Origin: Heterostelium album PN500
Taxonomy: Eukaryota > Evosea > Eumycetozoa > Acytosteliales > Acytosteliaceae
NCBI RefSeq assembly: GCF_000004825.1
Contig: NW_008805078.1
Coordinates: 586,069-650,068, forward strand
Length of the DNA stretch: 64,000 nucleotides
Reading direction: 5' to 3'
Positions 11,299 through 23,682 of this stretch are shown here, piece after piece. The position numbers and the translations under genes are program-made. The notes under the pieces are model-generated. The model was not told the origin of the DNA and did not search any database. It saw nothing but the letters and a program-made list of their open reading frames with translations. Numbering within the stretch: the stretch's first letter is position 1; each line of letters starts with the position of its first letter.

Positions 11299-13250
11299 AT
11301 GAGTGATAGTAGATTAGATAAATCCGAATGTAATGTAATTAGTAATAATAATAATAATAGTAATATCAATAAAAGTAATAGCACGTTGTTAAAAGATAGA
11401 ATTGCAAGATTATCAATTGATCATTATGAAAAGTTAGCAAAGAAAGGTAAACCAAATGAAAAAGAATGGACCGTCATTGCATCTATCGTCGCTATTGAGT
11501 CTATGAACAATGATATCACCAACAACAACAACAACAACAACCAAAACAACATTGATATCGACAACTCTAAAATGACCGTATTATCGATTGGCACTGGTAA
11601 TAGATGTGTTGGTAAACAATCAATGTCGTTGAATGGTGATGTCATTAATGATTCACATGCTGAGATCATATGTAAACGTTCATTTCAAAGATATCTTTAT
11701 AATGATATCATTGCTTTATTATCAAACATAGATAATAATAATAACAGCAACAAAAACAACAACAACAATAATCAATATAAGAGTATCATTCTTCAACCAA
11801 TCGAAAATAATAATAACAACAACAAAAACAACAAAAACAACAGCCATACACTATTTAAATTAAAAGATAATGTATCTATACATTTCTATGTAAACCAAAC
11901 TCCATGTATGTGTATTTATTTAAATATGTAGTTCAAGAGTGATTGAGAATCTAATATATTTGTTGTTTTTATTTATTAGGTGGAGATTGTTCAATATATC
12001 CAACCAACAATGAAAATAACGATACATCTAGTGGTGATGTTACTGCTTCTGCTGCTGCTGCTGGTGAAAAGAGAAAAAGATATGATAATGATGATAATAG
12101 TAAAGTTGAAGATTTAGAGGAAAACAAAGTTGAAACAACCAAAAAGATAAAATGCAATGCCAATGTGGTGGTTGATGATATTCAAAGGACTGGAGCCAAA
12201 CCAGTTCCAGGAGAGCCAGAGGATAAGAGATTGGACGGCTCAGAGTATCATCAGACAGGTATACTGAGAATAAAGCCAGGTAGAGGTGATCCTACGCTAT
12301 CGATGTCCTGCAGTGATAAGATTGCTCGTTGGAACATCTTAGGTATACAAGGTTCACTTCTTTCACACTTTGTAGAGCCAATCTATCTTTCATCTATAAC
12401 AATAACCGATCTCTTCAATCCCGACAGTTGTAAACGTGCATTATACGATCGTGTAAATATTGACTTGAACAACAACAACAATCATAATATTAATAATAAT
12501 AATAATAATAATAATTGTAATAGTAGTAATGATAATAGTAACGATATATCAACAACGACAATAACAACAAATGATAATCAAAGTAAATTTACATTCAACA
12601 AGGAATTCAAGATTTTTAATACAGATATAGAGTTTCAGTGCTCAAAAAAACAATTAGAGTTAAAATTCAGTTCTCCTATTTCATCTGGATTCGGTATGTA
12701 TATATAATACAGTTAGACATTCAACAGTCGATAGTTAATATTAACTTCAAGTATGTATTGCAGCAATTAGTTATTGCTATCCGAATTTACATGAAGTAAT
12801 TATATCTGCGAATGGCAAAAAGATGGGTACCATTGCAAAGAACTTTAACCAACCATCGCAAAGATCTGCTCTTTGTAAATTGAATCTATTTAAATTGTTT
12901 AACGATACATTGAATTCAATCAAAAGTATCAAGTGTAAAAAAGAAGAAGATTCATTTCATTTCGATTTAACTTTATTGTAAGTATTTGATTTGTATTTAA
13001 ATTTATCAGACTTTAACTAATGCTTTTTTAAAACTATTCTATTATGCAATATTATAAATTAAATCATTCTTTAATCTAAAGTCAAAACAGTAAGAGCTAC
13101 CATGATTTTAAGCATTTAGCAAAAGATTACTTTATTGTGTATCAACAACTTAAAGACCAAAAGTTTTCAAATTGGTTGACCAATGATCACTCCTATGAGC
13201 AGTTTCAGCAAGAATCAATTTCACAATCATACAAAAAAAAAAAAAGATAA
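11299..13250 (+). CDS. tRNA-specific adenosine deaminase 1 (ADAT1/Tad1)
   Basis: Four exons, 11299-11905, 11980-12693, 12764-12977, 13082-13250, 567 aa. The enzyme deaminates A37 to inosine in eukaryotic tRNA-Ala. Zinc-site residues are visible: His and Glu in [13 protein letters not shown], first Cys in NQTPCGDCS (formed across the exon 1/2 junction), and second Cys in [13 protein letters not shown]. The ADAR/Tad1-type segment [20 protein letters not shown] is clear. Asn-rich insertions near residues 14-30, 80-95, 150-190 and 390-420 are typical dictyostelid low-complexity inserts. The C-terminus is Lys-rich, possibly nuclear. The start ATG at 11299 is preferred because upstream in-frame codons are not ATG. 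Confidence 0.88.
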
Positions 13251-13419
13251 TCTAAAACAATCATAATCTAATAAATAATATGATTTAAATCATTGAAGAA
13301 TATCGAACAGTGACAAAAAAAAAAACTTTATTGTTTGTTAGTTTTTTTTATTTTTTTTATAAAAAAAATCATTAATATTTTTTAATTTTGTAATTTATAT
13401 ATATATTTAGAGATAAAAG

Positions 13420-13949
13420 ATGGTAAGTCTAGGCTTTTACTTTCAGACATATTGATATCCAGCTACATAATACTAATATCTATTAAATCTATTGAATATG
13501 TTTTAGAATAAAGTAGAATCACTATCACCTAAACCATTTCTATATGAATTAAAAGGAAAGAAGGTTGCTGTTCGTCTAAAGTGGGGTGGTATGGAATATC
13601 GTGGAATTCTTGCATCTGTCGACAACTATATGAATTTACAAGTATGAACATCATCAAATATTACTTGAAAAACAATCATTGATTTACATTTATATACTAA
13701 CTAATCACTTTCGTTCATTTTTATAGTTGGCCGCTACTGAAGAATGGATTGATGGTGCTATTATAGATACTTTGGGTGAAGTTTTAATTAGGTTAGTTTA
13801 CAATACAAAACAATACAAAACAATACAATAATCACAAAAGATATTATAATAATCGGTATTAACTCTTTTTTTTTTTAATTTCTCATAATAATAGATGTAA
13901 TAATGTTTTATATGTTAGAGGTGTGGAACAGGATGCAATGGAACAATAA
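13420..13949 (+). CDS. small nuclear ribonucleoprotein F (SmF)
   Basis: Four exons: 13420-13422 (ATG alone), 13507-13641, 13727-13791, 13895-13949, 85 aa. SmF is one of seven Sm proteins that ring the Sm site of U1, U2, U4 and U5 snRNAs. The protein reads NPKPFL-like at the N-terminus ([19 protein letters not shown]), Sm1 core [20 protein letters not shown], and Sm2 core [17 protein letters not shown], very close to human SNRPF. The first exon holds only the start codon and is followed by a perfect GTAAGT donor, so the gene is invisible to simple open-frame searches. Confidence 0.92.
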
Positions 13950-14333
13950 AAAAAGAAAAGAAAAAAGAAAAAAAGACTATAATTATAATTTAAACCAACA
14001 TTCATTGGTATTGTTTTATTCGTTCAATAGTATTTGATAATTATATCTCAAAAAATGGTGTTGTTTAATTTACAGCGTGGACATAAACAATCAAATTTGA
14101 TCAGAAGAACAATCATAAGATACAGTCAGTCGACTATGTCAATACGATATTATATTATAAATCTATGTTTGCCCTATAGAAATCGCTTTTAAGTTTGTCA
14201 ATCAAACCACAACAATTTAATTTATTTTTGTTTTTGGTGATTTTTTTGTTGTTCATTTTGATCACCTTTTATTTTATTTTTTGCTTTTTTAACATTAATC
14301 GATATTAAATTAAGAGATACTAAAAATACTATA

Positions 14334-14864
14334 ATGGTAAAGCAAGCAATAATTTAATGAAAGATAGATCGAATATATATTAAATGATTTAATTAGGGAT
14401 TAGATATTAAAGTTATTAAAGAAGGTAATGGTGTTAAACCAGTAAAGGGAAATGTAGTTGCTGTTCAATATAAAGGCTCATTGACCAACGGTTATGTCTT
14501 TGATCAATCGTTTCACCCATTCAAATTCAAACTTGGTGTAGGTGAAGTAATTGATGGTTGGGATCTTGGTATCCTTAAAATGAGTGTTGGAGAAAAAGCT
14601 ATTCTTACAATGACTGGTGGTAAGTTAAAAGATTTAAATATGATCTGTGATATCAAAGAAACAAACTAATCAATGTAATCAAACTATAGATCTTGCCTAT
14701 GGTGAAGAAGGAAGTGGTAGGCTATCAAAACTATTAAATAACCAAAAAAAAAAACTATTGCATATTAATACTAACTATTATATTGTAATTATAAATATTT
14801 AGAGCCAGACATTCCTCCCAACAGCACTCTCATTTTCGAAGTAGAACTACTTTCATTTAACTAA
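14334..14864 (+). CDS. FKBP12-type peptidyl-prolyl isomerase
   Basis: Four exons: 14334-14336 (ATG alone), 14397-14619, 14690-14716, 14803-14864, 104 aa, a single FKBP domain of normal FKBP12 length. It should catalyse cis-trans proline isomerisation and bind FK506/rapamycin. Recognisable segments are VQYKGSLTNGYVFDQS, the active-site run EVIDGWDLGILKMSVGEKA (Val-Ile and Trp of the FK506 pocket), LAYGEEGS, and IPPNSTLIFEVELL. As in the SmF gene just upstream, the first intron separates ATG from the rest. Exon 3 is only 27 nt. Confidence 0.9.
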
Positions 14865-17259
14865 GAAAAGTTGTGATACGATATCACTCAGTACAATATT
14901 GTTTATTAAATCTTTAACATAATAATATTTGTTTGTAAAAAAAAAAAAGATCTTTATTTTAAACATAACAATTAATTAATAAATTATTAATAATGTGGTA
15001 ATTTATATCTTTGTATTTTTAGAAATCAATAACTTCACAACCTGTTAGTTGGACCGGTTTTTTTAAAGTTGGAGTTGTAAGGTTCCACAAAATGATTCTA
15101 CAAGTGTGGTTTTGCTTTAAGCAACAACCACAACAACCATTTTTTTTCATATGAGTCATCACAAATCATGAGTGAGTGCACAGAGCGAAAATAGAATGAT
15201 TGGTGACTTTAAAGATAGGTAATCATTTTTCATCGACTTGAAGAATACTGGTTTTCATTTTAGAAACACTCTCTCTGTCTGAATTTGATTTATTCCCATG
15301 TTTAAATATTTGCAAATTCCTTTGGGGTTATCGTGACAGAATGCCACTACTCAAAAAACAAAATCTGACTATTGTTCAGATTGCTTCCCTCACACACCCC
15401 TTCAACTTTTTCACAAAATTAATGGAACAAATCCGATTTAATTATTTAGTTTTTTTTTTTTTTTTTTTCATAATTATTTGTTTTTGGTTTTTTTTGCTTT
15501 TGGGATTCTCGAAACTTGTTGCTGCATCATGATGGTTGTGCCCACTAAAAAACGAAATAGATTCAATGACTGTGAAAGATAACAAAAATAAAAAAAAAAC
15601 ATAATTCTTTTGATTATGTTATGGAAGGAAAAGACAGATTCTTTTTGTAATGTTTCTTTTTTTAAACTGGTTTCATACGCCCCAATAACAGAATTAATAT
15701 TAGTTTGATTTGTTTTTAATTGAAAATTAATACAAAAGCTTTGACAAGTCGAAACTTCAAGTAAACAACCCAAAAACAAACAAAAAAAGAATCATACATA
15801 CATCGATATATAAATTTAAATTTTGATTCAATTTCAAATCATTAAATCATTTTTATTAAATATATATAACAAACATCAAATTATAAATATATTTTTATTT
15901 ATTTATACATACACACACTTTTTATTTTAAAGTTAAAAGAATTTATAATACGATAAAGGTAAAAAAAAAAATTAGTTAGTTCAATCGTCACAAGATACTT
16001 TTACAAAAAAAAATTCGGAAAAAAAAAGATTTTTGAAATATATTATTACATTCAAATATCAAATATAATTTTTTAAGAAGTGTATTTATAACAAATCATT
16101 GAACTTCGATCTTATTTTTTAGTTCATTTGTTGTTGTTTTATTCTTTGTTGTTTATTTTCAACAAAAGGGGTAGAACTGCACCCATAATGGGGCAATGTT
16201 TTCTTACCCACACCCAACACTTCTAATATCTCAATAGGTTTTTTCATTTTCTTTGTTTTTGTCTTTTAATGAGTTATAGCAGGTATAATATCTTTTAAAA
16301 AAGACTAAGCAAAAGTAAAATAATAACAATAGAGCTAAAAATATTCTGTAAACAAACACATCATTATCCCCCCTTTCGCAATAAAACTATCTTTAATTTG
16401 TTTGTTCTTTCTACCACTTAATCTCTAGATTAACACTCTTTACACACACACACCTTCACTCATTGGAAATAATTACAATTAAACTACTTCATAATTAAAA
16501 AAAAAAAAAAAAAAAAGAGATAAACAATAGTAAAATAACAACAAGTTTTGCTACCAACCAAACATTAAAATAGAATATTCTTTGTGCTGTACAATGTAAA
16601 TAACACACTCTCTGCATTTAATTCATATCCACAATTAAGTTTAATAAATAACCGTTCACATCTCCCACATACCACTAAATAAATGATATATTTTATTCTA
16701 ACCCACATCACTACATTACCACTAATTTGACAGAAGACGACTTCTTTTTTCTTTTCTATGCATCCAAGACATTCTATGTTCTCTCTTTGAATTTCTTTTT
16801 TTTTTTTGTTTTTGTTTGAAATACATAATTCACTACTTTGAGTAATAACATTATTACTCTGTTTATCTTCTTCATTTAGTATATAATTCATATTCAATCA
16901 AACAATATTCATATACTATTTAAAAATATCAACAAGCAAAACAATTTATTTTTAAAACTAAAGGTGTTAAGATAACTACTTATTGTTTTGTCAAAATTTT
17001 TTAAAAAAAAACACTAGCCTGTATCAATACACACACCTGTTCGGTTGACATTTTGTATTTTATTTCATTCAATCATTTATTATTATTTTTGTTATAATTA
17101 TCGTGTAAACAAAGTTAAAAATATAACTTTTCTAACATTTCATCTTTTAGATAGATATTTTTTTTCTCAGTCTCTTTATCATAGTTAGTTATTGTAGATA
17201 GATTATTTTATTAGATTATCATTATATTTTGTTTTATTAGATCAGATTAAGAAAAAAAA
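14865..17259. other. 2.4-kb intergenic region upstream of the ligase gene
   Basis: No gene supported. Contents are many homopolymer T and A runs (for example A19 near 16498-16516), AT-rich DNA, and an imperfect palindrome at 16178-16195 around ACCCATAA. The right end carries the promoter and probably the 5' leader of the glutamate-cysteine ligase gene. A minus-strand open frame at 16565-16897 is not convincing. Confidence 0.5.
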
Positions 17260-19238
17260 ATGGGATTCATTGCTGAAGGAAACACATTAGTTTGGGAAGA
17301 TGCCCAAAAGTACGCTGAATATATTCGTCAACATGGTATTATACAATTAATTAATATTTGGAATGCCAACAAAGATCGTATGAATGACGGATTTAAATGG
17401 GGTGACGAAGTTGAATATATTTTATTGAATATCGACGAGTCTACCAAGCAAGTTAAATTATCACTTCGTGGTCATGAAGTTTTACACGATCTAATGCAAA
17501 AAGAAAAGATGGACCCAAAGTATGTAGTTTTACAAAAAAAAAAAAAGATTTAAACCAAATCATTAACATTTTAATAATAATTTTAGTAATGTAGATTTCT
17601 TGTGGAGACCAGAATACGGTAGATTCATGATTGAAGGTACACCGGGACAACCATACCAAGGATTGGGTAGACAATTATTATCGATCGAAGATAGTTTAGT
17701 CAAGAGACGTCAAGAAATTACAGCAAACCTCAAACCAAACGAACGAATTGTAACATTATCAGCATATCCAAGAATGGGTACATTAGATTTCACAGTGCCA
17801 GATGCACATCCAAAGGGCGTTGTTGCCGAGTCACAATTCCTTCCAGATCAAGTGATCAATCCACATTTCAGATTCAGTACACTCACAGCCAACATTAGAA
17901 AGAGACGTGGTAAGAATGTATCGATCAATATTCCAATGTTTAAAGATATCAATACACCAGCCCACTTGGATCAAATGACTTTTATTTCACCATCAAAGGG
18001 TCTCACCGATCCGTATAACCAGCCATATAATATCTATATGGATGCAATGGGCTTTGGCATGGGTAACTGTTGTCTGCAGACGACGTTCCAACTCTCCAAT
18101 ATCGAAGAAGCCAGAAGTGTATACGATCACCTCGCTGTCATGGCACCAATCATGCTGTCACTCACCGCATCAAGTGCAATCTTTAAGGGATACCTCTCGG
18201 ACATCGACGCCAGATGGACCGTCATTTCACAATCGGTAGATGATCGTACTGAAGAGGAGTACGGATTCAGGCCACTCCAAAACAGCAAATATGTAATCAA
18301 TAAGTCCAGATACGACTCGATCGACAGTTTCTTGTCAAGAGGAACAACATTGCGTCCAGAGTACAACGATCTACCATTGGTTTACGATAAGGACAGTTAT
18401 AACACTTTGATTGCCTCTGGTATGGACGAGATTCTCGCCAGACATTTCGCTCATTTGTTTATTCGTGATCCATTGGTAATCTACTCTGACAAGATCGAGA
18501 TTGACGACCAAAAGAACAGTGACCACTTTGAGAACATTCAATCGACCAATTGGCAAACCGTACGTTTCAAACCACCTCCCCCAAGCTCATCGATTGGTTG
18601 GCGTGTAGAGTTCCGTCCAATGGAAGTCCAACTTACAGATTTCGAAAATGCTGCCTATATTGTATTTGTTTCCATTCTCTTGCGTGCCATCTCTGACCTT
18701 AAACTGAACTTTTATGTTCCAATCACAAAGGTTGATGAGAATATGAAAACTGCTCACAAACGTGGATCAGTTACAAATGAAAAGTTCTATTTCCGTAAAA
18801 ATATAATTAGTATGTAATTAATAATTCATCAATGATTGATTTTATCGATATTAACATTAGTATTTATCTTTAGATTCATCACCAAACGGACCAGTTGATA
18901 GTGAATATGAAATGATGACAATCGACGAGATCTTTAATGGCAAGAAGAATGGTGAATTTGAAGGTGTTCTTAGTATATTGAAGAGATACGTTTCCAAGTT
19001 AAACTTTGATTTCGAAACAACTACTTTGGTCAACAAGTACATTTCATTCATATCAAAGCGTGCCTCTGGTGAATTGCAAACAATGTCAACATGGACTCGT
19101 GAGTTTGTGCAGAATCACAAGGCCTACAAGCATGACTCTGTTGTTTCACAAGAGATACAAGATGATCTCATTCAACGTTGTATTGCTATTTCTGAAGGTG
19201 TCGTTCAAGAGCCAAAGCTTTTGGGTGATTTCTACTAG
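17260..19238 (+). CDS. gcsA: glutamate-cysteine ligase catalytic subunit
   Basis: Three exons, 17260-17519, 17587-18809, 18874-19238, 615 aa (human GCLC 637). First and rate-limiting step of glutathione synthesis: ATP-dependent joining of glutamate and cysteine in the cytosol. Family-defining segments are FKWGDEVEYILL near the N-terminus (metal/ATP site), LWRPEYGRFMIEGTPGQPYQG, INIPMFKD, MDAMGFGMGNCCLQTT (containing the conserved Cys region), and GWRVEFRPMEVQLTDFENAA. The start ATG follows a run of A. The symbol is that of the Dictyostelium orthologue. Length and motifs are complete. Confidence 0.93.
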
Positions 19239-19948
19239 AAAGTAATTAGCAATACCAACAAAACAACTATTTAATTTAAGCAATCAATTGTTATATCTAA
19301 AGATATCAACACATCACACAAAATAAAATATAAAACTATTTTTTATTTATTGGTTTGGTTCTGCCGTGGTGTAAATAATATTCTTTATTCACTTGAGATA
19401 TATAAAGTTGATAGATTAGTTTTTTTAATTCTCAAAGTTTAAGTATTTCGTGAACTATTAATACTACTATCACTAACACAACTAAAAAAAAAAAAAAAAA
19501 AAAAACAGTTTTATATATCTCTTGAATAAGAATACTTATTATTGGAACCAAACCAATTTATTAGAATATTAATAATATAGGTAATATTATTAATATAACT
19601 CTAGAGTAATCAAATCAAAAAAAAATAGATCTCTCTCTTATGCTTATGAAAAAAAACTATTATTATAACTATTGTTCATTGAATTAATTTATTTGAACAA
19701 AAATTTTAATATCTGTTGATGTGAAAAATTAATAATTATTAATTAAAAATAATTTCTTGTTTTTTTTTTTTATAAAGTATAAAGGGGGAAAATTAATTTT
19801 TTCTTATTTGTAAAACAAGCAAACAAACAAACAAACACTTTAAATATTATATTATTTACAACTTTTGTTTTATTTATAAATAGATTTATTTTTATCATTT
19901 TAATTATTAGTTTCGTCAGGCTAGTTTAGTTTTTGAAAGATAACAAAA
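19239..19948. other. intergenic region between ligase and WASP genes
   Basis: Holds the ligase 3' end, the long inverted repeat annotated separately (19344-19563), a 23-nt A run near 19483-19505, and the WASP promoter region with T-runs. No coding signal. Confidence 0.5.
19344..19563. repeat. imperfect inverted repeat, arms about 55-60 bp
   Basis: The left arm (19344-19406) and the reverse complement of the right arm (19510-19563) share TTGGTTTGGTTC exactly, a TATTCTT-ATTCA core, and GAGATATATAAA, with a short unmatched piece in the left arm. The spacer is about 100 nt and ends in the A run. If transcribed as part of the ligase 3' region it would form a long hairpin. It could equally be a small MITE-like element. 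No clear target-site duplication was seen. Confidence 0.6.
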
Positions 19949-22280
19949 ATGCCTACAGTACAGCATCAAACATTGAATGATCAAGAAAGAGGCAAAGTCT
20001 CTTTTATCTATGGAAGCAGTTGTGATGTAATCTGTATTTCAGTTGCCAGATTATACCAAGGAAATCAAGGAAGATGGGATTACACAGGTATTGAAGGTGC
20101 AGTTTCAATACTATTAAATCGTGTCGAAAAAACCTATTATATTAGAGTTATTGATCTACTCGTATGTATTTTATTGTTATATTATTCATTTATTTTATTT
20201 TATTTTATTTTTCACATTGTTTGTTCATTACAACCTAAACATGTCCAACATCGAATTCGACCAACCAATTTTGTTTTTTCATTTTTTTAATGAAATTAAA
20301 AAAATAAATAATTAATTAAAAAATAAAAATTGAAAATCTAGACAACCAAAACTATATTTGAACAAGAGATTTATGAGAATTTCGAATACTCGAGACAAAG
20401 AGATTTTTTCCATACTTTTGAAGGTGACAATGCTGTGTATGGACTGTCCTTTGTAAGTCTAGATGAAGCCTATGAATTTCAAGTATCAATACAAAATGTG
20501 ATACCCTTAATTAAAAGTATGTATACATATCGATTCAATTTTACTATTATCCCCATATACTATATTATTATAAAATAAAAATTGTGTATATACAAAAAAT
20601 AAAAAAATAAATTAATAATAATAATAATAAATAAAAAAGCAACAATAAATCATGAAATTATTTCATCACCATCATGGTGATAAAAAACAAAGTAATACAT
20701 ATGATTCTAACCAAGAACCTTCCTATCGATTCGAATCTATAGAGGCAGAGAAAGATAATGCAAAGGCAGGAAAGAGAAGAGGTGGATTCCTTTCAAAGAT
20801 TCTTCATGGCAGCTCGCAGCCCGAAGAGAAAGGAATGGTTATATCCAATCCAACTGGATTCCAGCATGGTATGCATATGGGATACGGAGAGAATGGTTTC
20901 GAGGTAAGAAACATTCCACCAGAGTGGCAAGAGTTGTTTGCAAAGGCAGGTGTCAGAAAGAAGGATCTCAAGGATCCAGAGACTGCCCAGTATATCTACA
21001 GTGTCATTGGCGCGCAACTATCCAATCCACCAATGTCATCTGGCAACGTCCCTCAATACTCTGATCTACCACCACCTCCTCCAACTCAAAAGGCACCAAT
21101 GAAACCCGCAAGATCGTCTGCTGCTCCTCCTCCTCCACCCACTCAGCACAAGATGGAGAATTCAATAAAGACACCACCACAAAGAGCATTGGAGCAACCA
21201 CTCACACCAATTCCATCAACTTACAACTATCCAAGCAAACCACAACAACCTCAGCAAGTCAGACAATCTCAATCTCAACCTCAATCGCAATTCCAAGAGT
21301 TCCAATCTGGACAGGATGCAATTACTTATGTATACAATGGAGGTGGACCAATTCAACAACATCCTCAATCCATTACTATGCAGCCAGCTCAACAACAACA
21401 GCAACAACAACAACAACAACCAGCTCAACAGGTCACTTATCAACAACAGCCAGTTCAACAACAACAAAGACAACCAGTTTCTTATCAACAGCAACCGGTG
21501 CAACAACAACAACAGGAATATCAACAACAGCAACCGGCATATCAGTCAGTTGTTCAACAGGTTCAACAAAAGCAAACTGTATATCCAGAGGTACAACAGA
21601 AACCAGTTCTGCCACCACCAAGAGAGGATGTTATGCACCCAACCAAGTATCAGCCACCTGCTCAAGAAGACTTTGCATTCGAGCAACACCAAGTCATTCA
21701 GACTCAAGATGGAACGCAATATTCGCAAGACTATTCCTATGAGATTGATACTAATTCAATGGCAGCACCACCAATACCACCAAATCATCCACCACTTCCA
21801 AAGGATTACCAAGGACATCCTCCTCAAAGAGATAGAACACCTCCAGCCATCTCTCCAAGAACACTTCCCACTCCACCAAGCAAGGGACCAACGCCAATTG
21901 GTCAATCGCCAAGCAAGGGACCAACACCAGTCAGTCAATCTCCAAAAGCAGCACCAGTGTCAGCACCACCCCCACCTCCACCCCCAGCTGCCAGACCTCC
22001 AACAGCACCAAGAGCACAAGCTCCAGCTCCAGCCTCGGCCAATGCAGCTGCACTTCCTGCCGCCGGTGGACGTGATGCACTTCTCGACTCGATCAGACAA
22101 GGTAAAGCACTCAAACCAGTCGATATTAGCCAACCACTTCCAAGTATCAAGGATCTTGGTGAACCCGCCAACAGATCTATGGTTGACACTCTGATTGAGG
22201 CCATGGCTGTGAGAAGAGGTCGTCTTGGTGAAAATGAGTACATAGAAGATGATGAAGATGACGATGACTGGGAATTTTAA
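19949..22280 (+). CDS. wasA: WASP, Arp2/3 activator
   Basis: Three exons, 19949-20161, 20342-20516 and 20716-22280 (650 aa). Order of domains: WH1 (about 10-130: VSFIYGSSCDVICISVARLY, then TIFEQEIYENFEYSRQRDFFHTFEGD, YGLSFVSLDEAYEF); basic stretch; CRIB/GBD (ISNPTGFQHGMHMGYGENGFEV, then WQELFAKAGVRKKDL); long Pro- and Gln-rich linker for profilin/SH3 binding; WH2 (ALLDSIRQGKALKPV); central helix (VDTLIEAMAVRRGR); acidic tail ending DDDDWEF with the terminal Trp. It should relay Rac/Cdc42 and PIP2 signals to Arp2/3. The last acceptor is the uncertain point. Splicing at 20716 is the first AG that keeps the WH1 frame, because all three frames close just after the T-poor AG at 20638. Other gene models at this junction are possible. 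Confidence 0.85.
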
Positions 22281-22546
22281 TCAATATTTGATTAGAATCA
22301 ACTTGTATCTCTAATTTTACTGTTTTTTTTTTCTTCACTAAATATTTTATAATTATTCATATTTTAAATAAAGCAATTTTCAAACAAAAATATTTTTTCA
22401 AATAAAAATAAATTTGGTTTTTTTTTGGGTTTTTTTTTTTTTTTTTTTTGACCTGTTTAGGGTGTTGAGGGTAAAATTCATTGTCTCATTAATTTGATCA
22501 TTTTTATTAATAACTAATCATTTTAAATAAATAAATTACAACAATC
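22281..22546. other. intergenic spacer with T20 run
   Basis: WASP 3' end and LIM gene promoter region. Contains a T-rich run at about 22416-22449 interrupted by GGG. Nothing else seen. Confidence 0.3.
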
Positions 22547-23551
22547 ATGTCTGACACTTGTCCAACCTGTGAAAAAAAAGTATACGCTGCTGAGGTAAAT
22601 ATATTTACAATTAGATTAAGATTTTTCATTCAAGTGCGCTAATACTAATACATACCTTTAAAGTGGGTACATGCTTTGGAAAAGCACTACCACAAATTAT
22701 GCTTTAAATGTGTTCACTGTTCAAAGCAACTCGACAAGAGTAAGTGGTAGCAATCTATACATATATAGAAAATATCAAATATTAGTTACTAATAAAATAA
22801 AAATATAGGTACCTACTCTGAGCGTGATGGACAACCATACTGCAAAACTGTAATTATGACCTATAATGGAATAACAAACAGTTCATATTGAAACTAACAT
22901 GTTCACTTATTATTTATAGGATTACGACAGATTGTTTAGATTGAAAGGTTATGGACATGGTGGTGTCACTGATAGTTTCGACCCACAACAAAAGACTGAT
23001 GTTGCACCAACAGTCGAACCAGTTGTTGAATCATTCTCCAAGCCAGTCTTCGAAGAAACAATCGAATTATTCCCAAATAACTGTCCAAGATGTGGAAAGA
23101 AAGCTTATGAGAATGAGAAGAAGGTTTTCAACTCAAGAGATTGGCACAAAAGGTATTTCAATATACATTGAGAGTTAGAATAAGAGTTGGATAGAGAAAG
23201 GAGAGGTGAAAGAGTCAATTTTATGATTAATGTTGGTACAGAGTGGATAGAGAGAGTGTGTGGAGAAGGTAGCAAGTGTGGTTTTATTACAGCAGGAAAG
23301 TATAAAAATAATCATTCATATTAATCATTTTCTATCTAAATAGCTGTTTCAGTTGCTTCAAGTGCAAGAAATCACTTGTTTCTGGACAATATTCAGAGCG
23401 TAATGGTTTAGTGTTCTGTCCACGTTGTTATGATTCCAACTTTGGTGCTAAAGGGTAAAGAATTCCATTAATATCAAAATATATATAAAGAATTAACGTG
23501 TTTATTATTATTTTTAGATTTGGATTCGGTGGAGCAACTGTATTACATTAA
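22547..23551 (+). CDS. two-LIM-domain cysteine-rich protein
   Basis: Six exons, 22547-22594, 22664-22739, 22809-22849, 22920-23152, 23344-23454, 23518-23551, 180 aa. The first LIM domain has CPTC at residues 5-8, then WVHALEKHYHKLCFKCVHC and YSERDGQPYC. The second starts CPRCGKKAYENEKK and continues SCFSCFKCKKSL, YSERNGLVFCPRCYDSNFG. The ending KGFGFGGA is the glycine-rich tail seen in CRP/CRIP-type proteins. LIM domains are zinc-dependent protein-binding modules, and small two-LIM proteins in this group act on actin and Rac signalling. The CFKC/CKHC spacing is complete in both domains. Confidence 0.87.
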
Positions 23552-23682
23552 ATTAATTTCAAGAAGCAGTGTCAGATTTGTGTTATTATTATTATTATAA
23601 TCTAAATAAATAATAAAAAAAAATAATTGTATTGATAAACAGAATTAAAGGTATATATGTTAATATTACAATTTAGATTTAT

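Noticed and set aside
16178-16195. Palindrome around ACCCATAA, a DUSE-like octamer
   Set aside because: No structured or GC-richer segment lies about 60 nt downstream, so a small RNA gene is not supported.
16565-16897. 110-codon minus-strand open frame with an ATG
   Set aside because: Composition is Lys/Asn/Ile noise, no domain, no splice support, and it lies in the leader region of the ligase gene.
21316-22194. Long open frames overlapping WASP in other frames and on the minus strand
   Set aside because: Shadows of the Gln/Pro-rich repeats. WASP domains are in the annotated frame.
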